Both the position numbers and the translations under genes were made by a program. Below, piece by piece: positions 51,826 through 63,169 of a stretch of 64,000 nt of DNA (position 1 is its first letter; each line of letters begins with the position of its first letter). Under the pieces are notes generated by a model. That model was not told the DNA's origin, did not search any database, and was given only the letters and a program-made list of their open reading frames with translations. Origin of the DNA: Saururus chinensis (Eukaryota > Streptophyta > Magnoliopsida > Piperales > Saururaceae); NCBI GenBank assembly GCA_035235625.1, contig CP141142.1, positions 39,566,995-39,630,994 on the forward strand. Reading direction: 5' to 3'.

Positions 51826-53519
51826 GTTAGCGCTTTCTTTGCTCTTTCTCTCCTCTACTGTTTTCTTTAGGGTTTGAGCTTCTCTTCCTTTCTTTGCTCC
51901 CTTTTAATCCTACCAAGCCGAGCTCAGAAACCGAAAAGATTTCAATTTTTGTATTGCTTTGGACAGGGCCACTCCATGAAAGCGATTTCGACCTTGTCGT
52001 TTCCCTGATCCGAGACGACGACGTCGCAATCGAACTGCACTTGGAACTCTCTCTCACTGTCTGAATTTAGTTTGCCTAGTTGATGGGTCGAGTTCTTTTG
52101 TATCTATTACGCAGCTGCTATGTGAGTTTCCAAAAGGTTTGATATACATAATTTTTTTCACAGTTAGTGAATGACTCAACGTCTTGATCATGTTTTACTT
52201 AGTACCAGTAATTAGTCAAGCTTGAGTTTGATCTTTAAGCTCATATGATGATGTGCGTGTTGTTGTCTGGTTTTGAATTTGAGACAGTGGCTTTTAGTTT
52301 GTTGTGGAGGTGCTTTTGTTTTGCTGTTTTAGTTTGATTTTCCTCTTCCAAGTTGTAAAATAGTTTTCTTTCAATTAGTGGACTATTTAGCTTCGGCCAG
52401 GCTTTCTATTTTGTCTTGAAACAATTCAACAAGTAATTGAACAATGGATGCGATTTTACTTTGTGTTTTCTGTTATGTCTGTAAGCCTTTTTATTAAAGA
52501 GATTATGCAGAGTATGGCTTGTTTTTTAATTGATAAGGAAAATATGATTTTTGATTTTTTTGTGTGTTCAATATGAACTGAAGAGTAATTTTTTTACAAG
52601 TTGTCTGTCTCTAGACATATATGCAGTTTTTGACCTCAAAATTTTTCTGTCCCTCCTACCTAATGATCTTCTCTCTTCTTCTGACCGAGCTTTATTTAGT
52701 TCAACGAGCATAGACCCGTCATATATTGTACATATTCAGTATTATATGCTCTAAATGACTGTTTTCCTATTATCTAATGAATATCAGCTTAGATCGTCTT
52801 ATACTTTTAATTCGAAGGAATTGGCTTGGTGGAGAACCTTAGTAAACTATTGCAGAGTGCTTTGCTTGTGCGGAATAGCTATGAATGCAGCCTTCATGGA
52901 TTTCAGTGTTTATCTGGTCACTCTTAGCACTTGTGTGTGATTACAACAATGTTGGAAGTGGTTTTATGTTTTTAGAACTCAGCTTTTGGATCACGTAATA
53001 ACTGAAGCTGGTTGAGTTGGCCATGCCATTGATCATGTCTTAAGAGTTTTTTGTCATAAATAAGGTAGTACTGATTCATTTTGTGGGTGTTTTTGTCATC
53101 TTGGTCTGATGTAAGATACAGTTTTTTAAATATTGGATGCATTTTTTATTTATGCACTTATTTAATTATGCATTCTTAAACTGTTAAAAAGGGCTTCTCT
53201 TGTTCCTGAGTCCTTGGTCCTTTATGTTGAGAAATTGACAAGAAATGTCTGATAGAAATAATTTTTTTGTTTATTATTTGGTGTGCTGATTTTCTATGTA
53301 AATTTATGTGTTTTGTGGTAGTTTTATTTAAGTAAATTTATTCAATTTCATGTTAATCTTCCAAAGAGGTTATAGATTAGTGTTAGAGTTCAAAACAAGA
53401 GGCGATGCTCTATGTCTAATGATAGGCTATGTATACATCTTTAGTATGATTTGATACATATTTATTCTATTACTTACAGGCCCAATTTGATGGGAATGGA
53501 AGCATGGAAGCCTAGCCTT
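51826..53519. other. Intron-like T-rich sequence before the minisatellite
   Basis: The plus strand is T-rich, as in plant introns, with no recognised exon. A good acceptor (TATTACTTACAG) at 53479 is followed by GCCCAATTTGATGGGAATGG and then, within 40 bp, by the minisatellite. Confidence 0.45.
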
Positions 53520-55462
53520 AGAAAAAAAAATGGCAAACAAGCTGAGCCTGAGGAAAAAAAGAAAAAAAAGGCAAACAAGCTGAGCTTGAGAAAAAAAGAA
53601 AAAAAAAGGCAAACAAGCTGAGCCTGAGAAAAAAAGGAAAAAAAAGGCAAATAAGCTGAGCTTGAGAAAAAAAGAAAAAAAAAGGCAAACAAGCTGAGCC
53701 TGAGAAAAAAAGAAAAAAAGAAGGCAAATAAGCTGAGCCTGAGAAAAAAAGAAAAGAAAAAGGCAAATAAGCTGAGCCTGAGAAAAAAAGAAAAAAGAAG
53801 GCAAATAAGCTGAGCCTAAGAAAAAAAGAAAGAAAAAGGCAAACAAGCTGAGCCTGAGAAAAAAAGAAAAGAAAAAGGCAAACAAGCTGAGCCTGAGAAA
53901 AAAAGAAAAGAAAAAGGCAAACAAGCTGAGCCTGAGAAAAAAAGAAAAGAAAAAGGCAAACAAGCTGAGCCTGAGATAAAAAGAAAAGAAAATGGCAAAC
54001 AAGCTGAGCCTGAGAAAAAAAGAAAAAAGGCCAACAAGCTGAGCTTGAGAAAAAATAGAAAAAAAAAGGCCAATAAGGTGAGCCCGAGAAAAAAAGAAAA
54101 GAAAAGGCAAACAAGCTGAAACAGAGAAAAAAAGAAAAAAAAAGGCACAATATGAGCCTGAGAAAAAAAGAAAAAAAAAGGCAAACAAGCTGAGCCTGAG
54201 ATAAAAAGAAAAAAAAGGGGCAAACAAGCTGAGCCTGAGAAAAAAAGAAAAAAAAAGGCAAATAAGCTGGGCCTTAGAAAAAAAGAAAAAAAAGGTAAAC
54301 AAGCTGAGCCCGAGAAAAAAAGGCACAATATGAGCATGAGAAAAAGAGAAAAAAAAGGCTAACAGGCTGAGCCTGAGAAAAAAAGAAAAAAAAGGCACAA
54401 GCTGAGCATGAGAAAAATAGAAAAAAAAGGTAAACAAGCTGAGCCTGAAAAAAAAAAGAAAAAAAAACGCAAACAAGCTTAGCCTGAGAAAAAAAGAAAA
54501 AAAAGCAAATAAGCTGAGCTTGAGAAAAAAAGAAAAAAAAAGGCAAAGAAACTAAGCCTGAGAAAAAAAAGAGGCAAATATGCTGAGCCTGAGAAAAAAA
54601 GAAAAAAAAAAAGCAAACAAGCTGAGCTTGAGAAAAAAGAAAAAAAGAGGCAAACAAGTTGAGCCTGAGAAAAAAAGAAAAAAAAAGGCAAAGAAGCTGA
54701 GCTTGAGAGAAAAAAAAAAGCAAACAAGCTGAGCCTGAGAAAAAAGAAAAAAAAAGGCAAATAAGTTGAGCCTGAAAAAAAAAAAAAAGGCAAACAAGCT
54801 GAGCCTGAGAGAAAAAGAAAAAAAAAGGCAAACAAACTGAGCCTGAGAAAAAAAGAAAAAAAAAGGCAAACAAGTTGAGCCTAACAAAAAAAGAAAAAAA
54901 AAAAGGCAAACAAGCTAGCCCGAGAAAAAAAGAAAAAGGTAAACAAGTTGAGCCTAAGAAAAAAAGAAAAAAAAAGGCAAACAAGCTAAGCCTCAGAAAA
55001 AAAAAAAAAAAGGCAAACATGCTGAGCCTAAGAAAAAAAGAAAAAAAAAGGCAAACAAGCTGAGCTTCAGAAAAAAAAAAAAAGGCAAACATGCTGAGCC
55101 TAAGAAAAAAAGAAAAAAAAAAGGCAAACATGTTGAGCCTGAGAAAAAAAAAAAAGGCAAACAAGCTGAGCCTAAGAAAAAACGAAAAAAAAAGGCAAAC
55201 AAGCTAAGCCTCAGAAAAAACGAAAAAAAACAGCAAACAAGCTGAGCCTGATGAAAAAAGAAAAATAAAGGCAAACATGCTGAGCCTGAGAAAAAAAGAA
55301 AAATAAAGGCAAACAAGCTGAGCCTGAGAAAAAAAGAAAAAAAAAGGCAAACAAGCTGAGCCTGAAAAAATAAAAAAAAGGCAAACAAGCTGATCCTGAG
55401 AAAAAAAGAAAAAAAAAGGCAAACAAGCTGAGTTTGAGAAAAAAAAAGGGAAACAAGCTAGG
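53520..55462 (+). repeat. Purine-rich minisatellite, unit about 37-43 bp
   Basis: About 50 head-to-tail copies over 1.94 kb. Each unit has a core GGCAAACAAGCTGAGCCTGA (variants AATAAGCTGAGC, GAGCTTGAG) followed by an A-run with an internal G (A7GA8, A7GA4GA5 and similar). Units differ mainly in A-run length and in single core changes. Some stretches (53860-53960) contain nearly identical 43-bp units, which suggests recent local amplification. The plus strand is almost all A/G outside the core. The minus strand is open for hundreds of codons in all three frames only because T-rich DNA lacks stops. This is not a gene. It lies upstream of the first recognisable RabGAP exon. Confidence 0.95.
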
Positions 55463-56163
55463 CCGGATAAAAAATGAAATCTTGTTCATTCAAGTTTGAC
55501 TACACACAATTATGCCTTTTTTTCTTTTTTTCTTAAGATTTTATTGTACATTTATAATTTAACTGAACAATTAAATATTACTAATAAACAAATATTCACT
55601 TGACTGTTGTTTTGGCATGCATTTGCATTTTGTCAAATTATTAGTCCTTGTTGCTATATTTTGATGAATTCTTACTCCTGGAAGTCAAGCATCTTTAAGG
55701 CGCATTCTTGCTGGATACTCTTTTCGAGATTCAAATGTTGGGTACTGTCAGGTACTCTACTGCTATTATATGTATAGAAAGTGTTGGTGTATTCTTTTCA
55801 TTATATGTAATAGGCATAGCATTAGACCTTGCCCTATAGGAATTTAAGGATTTGCTTGTTAGGAAGTGCCCGAGGTATTGTTTCCATTATGCTCTGGTTT
55901 TGTAATCTAATTCAATGTGGGTTAATTGGGATGGCCTATATTCTTTTCCTTTTTTTTACTTGCATAATAGCTTTTCATCTTAAAGCTTTGGGGTTTGATG
56001 TTTCTCTTGTTACTACTGAGTGGTTCTTGTGTCTCTTCTCCAAGACCTTGCTTCCTGAGGTAAGATACTCTTTTAGTAGTAATTGAAAATTTGAATATAG
56101 TTTTAATGGAGACTGAGCAAGTACAATTGGAAAACTTCAGCTGCTCTTTATCAGATCTATAGT

Positions 56164-56293
56164 GCTTGTGTAGCCAGAAAGAACTGTGATGAAAATGCCC
56201 CACACAATCTTTTGGATTTGACTTTTTACTTGTGTAGTCAGAAAGTACGTGATGAAAATGCCCCACACAATCTTTTGGGTTTTATTTTTTACT
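56164..56293. repeat. Local tandem duplication in a RabGAP intron
   Basis: A unit of about 65 bp (core GATGAAAATGCCCCACACAA) occurs twice in succession with several differences. A second similar duplication of about 65 bp lies at 57159-57285 (core CAATTTTATGATRRAAA). Both are intronic and noncoding. Confidence 0.7.
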
Positions 56294-57761
56294 GTTGTCT
56301 CATCTCAGCTTTTGTCGAATTGTACGAGGTGTAAGTATTATGTAACGTATAGTTGATTTTATTGTAAGGATGCCTTTCAATAGTCAATTTTACATTTTGA
56401 GATCATATTTTTGATTAGTTAGAAATTTTTCTAGCAGGGAAGATAGGCGTAGGAAAAGAAGGATAGGGCTTATAAGAAAAGATAAACATGAACTTGCAGA
56501 TTAGAACTTTTTGTGGAGTAGAATAAAACAGACTCTACAGGTAGAAAATAGTTGGGTTGTTGGTACTAATGATGATGAAGGGCTCCCATTGATCTTTGTT
56601 ATTTTTAGATCCCTGATTCTAGTCCAATAAGTTGACTTTTTTTTTCCGTGTGGATGTTCAATTTTTTTTTCTCAATTTTTTTGTAAAATAACTGTACATT
56701 TTGGGGACATCTGGGTGAGCAAGTTTTGAAAAAAAAAAACTCATCCTTTTCTTTTGCCAGTCTCTTGCTTCAAAATTTCATGCAAGCTATCAATATTGGT
56801 AACCTGGCTCAAAGCGTTCTTTTCTTCTAAGCGCAATATACATCATTGTTAATTTTTAAGATGTTTTCTATATAGCATTGTCTATACTTCAGAGTTCATT
56901 GTTACCTTTAACTTCTCACAGCTATCTTTTCAAGTAGCACCTTTTAGTTGCACCACTGTAAAATTGATTCTTTTTTAGTGTTTTAAGTCAATGTTATTAT
57001 TTTGTCATTTAGAGATATGCTTTGATTTAAGTAGCAAGCATCACACTGTGGACACTGTATTTAACTAAAATATTTTTCCATAATTGATGGTAGAAGATTT
57101 TAAAGAGTTTGGTACAAGCATGATTTGGATACTTGGGATCCAATGGTGATACTGATCTGAACTATCTAATTTTATGATGGAAAATCATATGCTACTATCT
57201 GAACTAGAGAGGCAAAAGTAAAACTAACCAATTTTATGATAAAAATCCATCTACATATGCTACTACGTGAACCAGAGAGGTGAAGGGCAAATCTGTACTT
57301 CAAATTATATATATATGGAGAAAGGTTCAACATGAATTGATATTATTGAGATTTAGGGTGAAAGTACAAGTAGAACCTCAGGGAGCAAAGTGATAGGTGC
57401 TGTATTCTGTTACATAGAACCAGAATACTTGTGTTCGCTTGTTTCTATGTTTGGTAAAAAATAACTTGACTTCTGTGCAATTTGTTTATCTTGTTCTGTG
57501 ACTAATATTCTGGTTCTATTAACATATCTTTAGACAACCCTGAGTGTTTTGGATGTTCTTTTCAATGAGGGGGCCCAAATTTTGTTTCAGGGTTGCCTTG
57601 GCAATTTTCAAGGTTAGTAGTTCATATATCATCTAATACCTTTCTTCTTTCTTGTAGTATATAGGATTTTGTCCGAACTGAAATTGCCTATTTTCTGAAG
57701 AAAGATAAGCTTTAGTATCCATAATTGCAGACGAAGGAAGAACAGTTGCTAGTTACTCAGT

Positions 57762-58808
57762 AGATTGGCGGAATGGTCTCTGTCATCAAAAGAATGGAAG
57801 ATTGTTGCTCGTCAATTATTCAAATTAGGAATGGTTGAGGAAGTGTTGAAGCTTTTCAAGCTTATGGATAAGGACTGGCGCAAGATTACTGATATGTGAT
57901 CATTCCTTGTCAAAGAGTTCTGCATTGCGGTACTGACAAGTGTTGGACGTGTTCTTCTTACTGAGATCTACAGTAGGGGCTTGGAGTTGGAACGGTATGC
58001 TTTCAACCATCTTATTTGGGGGTTTTGTAGGGAGAAAAAGTTTTATAAGGCTCTGGAAGTTTTTGAATTGGTTCTTGAAAAGAGGATAATACCATCTATG
58101 GATGCGTTCCAACTTCTAATTGCTCACCTATGTTGTTCCCATGAACTTCAGAAGGCACTGGCTTTAAAGGAGGTCATGTTAACTAGGCAAGGCAAAATTT
58201 TTGGATCGCATAGTGGTAAAAAGTATTATTCCAGACAATTCAGTTATGATGTGTTGATCAGACGCTTGTGTAGGTACGGAAGGTTGAATAAGGCAATTGA
58301 ACTACTAAACGTGATGTTGAAAAAAGGTACTCTTCCAGTTTATGTCTGTTACAATTCAATCGTTTGTGGGTTATGTCTCCATGGAACATTAGATCAAGCT
58401 CTTGATTTCCATGCTGATATGCTTCATAAGAACCTTATACCAAGCATAAAATGTGCCAAGGTGCTTATCCACATGCTTTGTAATAAAAGGCGGGCTTCAG
58501 AGGCAGAAAAGCTTTTGGTATCCATGTGTAGGTCAGGCCAAACGCCAAACCATGACACGTTCCAGATGGTGATAAATTGTTACTTGTTGGATAAGAACAT
58601 AAATAAAGCATCAGAAAATTTGGAGTTGATGCAACAAAAGGGGTACCAGGCAGATTTTAGAACTCAGTGGTCTCTGATAAGCAATTTAAACAGAGGAGAT
58701 GAGGGAGGCAATAGAAACAGCAAGGGATTTTTGTCTCGACTTCTTTCCGGGAGTGGGTTTCACATGAAGGATAGAAAAGCGAAGGATGATGAACAACTTC
58801 ATAATTAG
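57762..58808 (+). pseudogene. Truncated P-class pentatricopeptide repeat gene
   Basis: An intronless reading frame with about five and a half PPR motifs. Examples are YAFNHLIWGFCREKKFYKAL, FSYDVLIRRLCRYGRLNKAI, CYNSIVCGLCLHGTLDQALD and KVLIHMLCNKRRASEAEKLL. It ends in a lysine/aspartate-rich tail and a TAG at 58806-58808. The same frame continues upstream through KEWKIVARQLFKLGMVEEVL to about 57762, but with an in-frame TGA at 57897-57899. The N-terminal part and organelle-targeting peptide that such proteins need are missing. After the TGA the frame is open for over 300 codons, so the loss may be recent. Intact relatives bind organellar RNA. It starts right where the RabGAP exon at 57731 breaks off. 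Confidence 0.8.
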
Positions 58809-59536
58809 TGTCCGTATCTTTTGTTTTTGATTGTTACCAATTCATGTATTGATATTATGAGGACATTTGGTTCTCTGATCTTAAGAATCTTGGTGGATTC
58901 TTGAAATATAGGTTAAATCAGTTCAGTGAGAATGCCATACTGATACCTACATTGTAGAGGTAATTTGTTGCATTAAGCCTGTAACTGTGTTATCTATTTC
59001 TTGTCAGCCAAAAAAAAAAAATTTGTGCTATCAATTTCTTAACTCAGCTGGGTGCATCTTTTTCCTTGAGCTGTTCTTTTATACCTATCAAACATACACT
59101 CTCGCTCTGGACCCATATCCTTTTGCTCTTGCATAAATAAGGAACGATGTAAATATACTAATGTACCTGCTGCGAGGTTGTCAACTTTTCACGTGATTGA
59201 CTGCTGTCAACACAAAATCTCTTGGAAGGATTCCTTCACTGTTTGTAGCAAAAACCCCGTGGCAAACCTGAAGGCATAATTCCAATTGTAGGACCTCTTA
59301 TCCTATTCAGTGCCTCAAGCGTGTCAATACCGAGGAATAGCACGAACTCTTGTAACATTGGTGTCTGTTGTGAAGATATTGACAAACCCGAGGATGTGCA
59401 TGGTTTGAAGACGTTCAGGCCATACCCAGATTTTCAGGGAATATTCAAGATATTCAGATTCAGATACGATGTAGATTCAAATTCAGTGTAAGATTAGATT
59501 GTGAGCTTTTCAGAATATTTTTTAGATTCAGATTTA
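58809..59536. other. 3' flank of the PPR fragment
   Basis: Probably former PPR 3' UTR and flank. No further gene was recognised. 59445-59530 has ATTCAGATT words that also occur in the following MITE. Confidence 0.4.
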
Positions 59537-60078
59537 GGGGTCGTTTGGGTACTGAATTAATTCAGTAGCAATTTAATTTATTAAATTCACCACTGATTAT
59601 GAATTACGTTTGGTTATAGATTTTGTTAAAATAAATTCAGATGTCACGTCAAACCCAGTCTTAAAACTTTAAACATCTCTAATTTTCTCTTTCGAACTCA
59701 GATATGCACGTTCTTGGTACCGTTACATTTCTAAAGTCAAGCTTTATCAAACAAGATCTCACAAGGGTAGGTAATTTTAAACTTTTAAAGTGGGCCCTAC
59801 TTATATGACACATTTTTCGAAGCTCAAATCAATATGAACGATAACCATTAAAAAATAATAAAATTTGTAACTTTTAAAACGGTGATCAGAAGATTGAATC
59901 AACTAAATCACCTCATGAGGTGATTCAGTAATTCAGGCTAAAATGACCTGAATCTAACTACAGTGCTGAATTTTTAATTTAGTGCAGTTTCAGTACACAA
60001 ACAAGATTCTAATAATTCAGTGCTAAATTGACATTGAATCGGCTGAATCTTCTTACGATTCAGTACCCAAATAGTCCC
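59537..60078. mobile_element. Tourist/PIF-type MITE
   Basis: Left end GGGGTCGTTTGGGTACTGAA and reverse complement of right end GGGACTATTTGGGTACTGAA are matching inverted repeats. TTA lies on both sides (59534-59536 and 60079-60081). 542 bp, noncoding, rich in AATTCAGT words in both orientations. Confidence 0.85.
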
Positions 60079-60245
60079 TTAGAGTCCGTTTATTTCGGCT
60101 AAATCTGAATTTGAAAAGTTATCTTAATTAACTGAAAAGCTAATTATCTAGTTTAGCTGAATTTAAAACCGAATTAGATGAATGTGAAACTGAATCTCAA
60201 GCTAAATTAGTTGAATCTAAAGCTGAATGAGTTAAATCTAATCTA

Positions 60246-61000
60246 AATCTCACTATCATCAATCAGGTTCAATACAAATATCACAAAAAATTATAAAAAA
60301 GTCAACTAAAATTTTACTAGACCCTCACATATCATATTAGGATTCCTTAAACATATACTTTCTTGAACCTTATCAACTCCTATTATGTCCTATCATATTT
60401 CTCCTTTATTAAGTTAGGCTAGACGAGTTTGTTTTTTTGGGAAAAAAACCAAGGTGAAGCAGTCACTAGCCAAGCTTTTAATTAGAATAATGATAATCTT
60501 CATCAATTAAAAGCAATAAGAATGCTTCGATCTTAAGCAAGTATTTGGCACTCTTTCTAAGCAGAATTTGTTTTAATCTACTTCAACCATGGCCTAATGT
60601 AGATTAGAATTTGTTCTAATCGAAATCTCACTATCATCAATCAGGTTCAATACAAATATCACAAAAAATTATAAAAAAGCCAACTAAAATTTTACTAGAC
60701 CCTCACAAGACATACTATGGGGTCACATATCATATTAGGATTCCTGAAATATATACTTTCTTGAACCTTATCAACTACTATTATGTCCTATCATATTTCT
60801 CCTTTATTAAGTTAGGCTAGACGAGTTTGTTTTTTTTGGGAAAAAAACCAAGGCGAAGCCGTCACTAGCCAAGCTTTTAATTTAGAATAATGATAATCTT
60901 CATCAATTAAAAACAATAAGAATGCTTCGATCTTAAGCAAGTATTTGGCACTCTTTCCGAGCAGGATTTGTTTTAATCTACTCCAGCCATGGCCTAATGT
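60246..61000. repeat. Tandem duplication, unit about 360 bp
   Basis: 60246-60601 and 60625-61000 are nearly identical, beginning at ATCTCACTATCATCAATCAG. The second copy has about 20 extra bases near 60708. It is a recent duplication without coding content. Confidence 0.85.
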
Positions 61001-61549
61001 TTGTTCTTTTGGACATTTGCTTGGATCAATGTGGCCCAATTTGCCAGACATATGCTGGGCATAATATGTGCAGGTTCAGGCTTGTCAAAACCAAATTCCT
61101 TGAGAGATCCTTGTGTATTCTTATAGATGGTAATGGACACAACAATTCAATAGCTGGTTCAAGCAATCGACAAATGATGGAATGTAAACTCATTCAATTG
61201 TATTTTCTTCCTTTTCTTACAATCAACAAATTTTGTAACAAACAGAACAGTATGTGAGTTGCCATTGACAGACTATCCGAATAAGGCATAGTACATAAAA
61301 ATAGTCGAAGGGATCCTCCCAAGTGGGGATGTGGGGGAAACATCATGCCACATAAGACCAAAAGAATTGCCACAATCAACAATTTAGAAGCTTTGGTTAG
61401 GAAGGATCGTATGGTCTAGTGTTGTATGCTACTCTAAAAATTGGCAAGCTACTGCAACAAAGAAGTTGGATCATAGCTCTTCCAAGGAGTCTTGATTATG
61501 ACTTTGCTACTTATATATATGATGCAGGCAAAATTCAGACAAATTGTAC

Positions 61550-62250
61550 TGACTTCACTTTTATTGTAATTTGAGCTTTTATCTACTAAAGTGTAATCGA
61601 CAAATGATGGAATGGAAACTCATTCAATTGTATTTTCTTCCTTTTCTTACATCCTGAGCCAATACACAAAATCAATAACAAGCTATTACAACCAGAAACA
61701 AAAACAGATAACTACCAACAATCCACCATCTTCTCCATTTCTACTCATTCTCCCTATCTACCTAGTTCAACCCCTCTTCCCCTCATCTTCTCTGGTTGTA
61801 TCACAACTTCCCTGGCTTGAAAAATATTGAGCTCTAAACCTATTTATGTGTTTATGTTATTCTAACAAATTACTTTCTCCACATATTAATCTAAATAGAT
61901 TGACTTCACTTTTATTGTAATTTGAGCTTTTAGCTACTAAAGTGTAATTGACAAATGATGGAATGGAAACTCATTCAATTGTATTTTCTTCCTTTTCTTA
62001 CATCCCGAGCCAATACACAAAATCAATAACAAGCTATTACAACCAGAAACAAAAACAGATAACTACCAGCAATCCACCATCTTCTCCATTTCTACTCATT
62101 CTCCCTATCTGCTCAGTTCAACCCCTCTTCCCCTCATCTTCTTTGGTTGTATCACAACTTCCCTGGCTTGAAAAATATTGAGCTCTAAACCTATTTATGT
62201 ATCTATGTTATTCTAACAAATTACTTTATGCACATATTAATCTAAACAGA
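61550..62250. repeat. Tandem duplication, unit about 350 bp
   Basis: 61550-61899 and 61901-62250 are nearly identical, beginning GACTTCACTTTTATTGTAAT. A shorter third piece at about 61163-61220 shares CGACAAATGATGGAATG and the following 50 bases. The sequence resembles an LTR or UTR rather than coding DNA. Confidence 0.85.
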
Positions 62251-63169
62251 TTGCTATATAAACTCAAGTTTAAGTAAACATACTCTTATGTACTCTTAAA
62301 AATAAATATTGACCACTAAAACAATATTTAAATGTTCAATACGTGATGCAGATGTCAATCGGTGGAGAGAAAAATTAGGGCTTTCGAATGTTGAGTGACA
62401 AAAGCGGTAGATTTGAGATCCAAAGGTGAGACAGACGAACCTGGGGAGATGCCTCAGAGATAGTTTCTCTAGGAGTGATAGAGGATGGAGAGCAGATGAG
62501 GAGGGGCAACAACAGGAGATGACGGAGGCAGGAGATGATGAGGAGGGTCTCGGTGAGTGGTGGAGGTGCAGTGGCAACCTTGGAGAGGAGAGGAATGGAG
62601 AGTGTGAGAGCAGGTAGAGAGGAGAGCCGGAGGCGGCGAAATGGAACAACCACTGCTTTAGCTGACAGTAGCAACATTGGGCAGTTGACCTCCCCGGTCA
62701 CTATTTGAGGGAGGGATAGGCTTCAAACTTCAAATTCAGCAAATCAGCCGGGCAAATACATTTGATCCTCGGGTTATAAAATTACACGTAATTTGATTCC
62801 TTTGCTTAATCAGCCCAAAATTTAGCTCATAACAAACAGCCGAAAAAGTAGGCCTTTGGCTGGCTTTTAAGTGAGTTAATCAGCTAAGACCTGATTAAGG
62901 TAAACAAAAAGACCCTTAGACCAAACAAAGGGACCCTAAGTCAAACATGTACATGATATATATTTTTTTAATCCTCAAGGTAGCCATGACTATGTAAAGT
63001 GGACTATAACCCATTATTTTACTAAAATCGCAGGTGGCATTTGATAAGATTGGTTCCATCCCGACCAATGCTATTGCCAAGAAGAGAAGAAAGTAGGAAT
63101 CCTCAGTGATAAAAGAGCTAGTTCAGCAATTGCAACGACTTAATTTTTTTAGATTCATTGATTAATATA

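Larger units (their letters stand above)
60082..62915. mobile_element. Possible larger PIF-type element with internal duplications
   Basis: It starts GAGTCCGTTTATTTCGGC directly after a TTA. The reverse complement of its right end, GGGTCTTTTTGTTTACC, faces a TTA at 62916-62918. If these are true ends, the element is 2.8 kb. It contains two tandem duplications (60246-61000 and 61550-62250) and a GC-richer block at 62340-62700. No transposase was recognised. It could instead be two MITE halves flanking other inserts. Confidence 0.45.
55690..63165 (+). pseudogene. TBC-domain RabGAP gene, broken and interrupted
   Basis: Pieces of a TBC (Ypt/Rab-GAP) gene appear in family order on one strand. 55690-55751 reads SLRRILAGYSFRDSNVGYCQ, with the YxQ glutamine finger. 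55840-55874 reads EFKDLLVRKCPR. 55971-56059 reads ALGFDVSLVTTEWFLCLFSK. 57534-57612 reads TTLSVLDVLFNEGAQILF. 57731-57760 reads KEEQLLVTQ. 63034 onward reads VAFDKIGSIPTNAIAKKRRK. Damage: about 50 residues between YCQ and FKDLL are absent and the gap is too short to hold them; exons 55840 and 55971 do not join in frame at canonical sites; one extra base shifts the 57534 exon; TAG at 63094 replaces a Gln codon. The arginine-finger region was not found. Between 57760 and 63034 lie a PPR fragment and DNA elements. The intact gene would switch off Rab GTPases in vesicle traffic. Confidence 0.8.

Noticed and set aside
53427-55489. Long minus-strand open frames (up to about 350 codons) rich in Phe, Leu and Ser-Gln-Ala
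   Set aside because: They are the T-rich strand of the minisatellite. All frames are open, the frame drifts with unit length, and there is no start context, splice signal or family resemblance.
62296-62701. Overlapping minus-strand frames of 108-117 codons
   Set aside because: No motif or splice context. They lie inside a putative DNA element with locally higher GC content.
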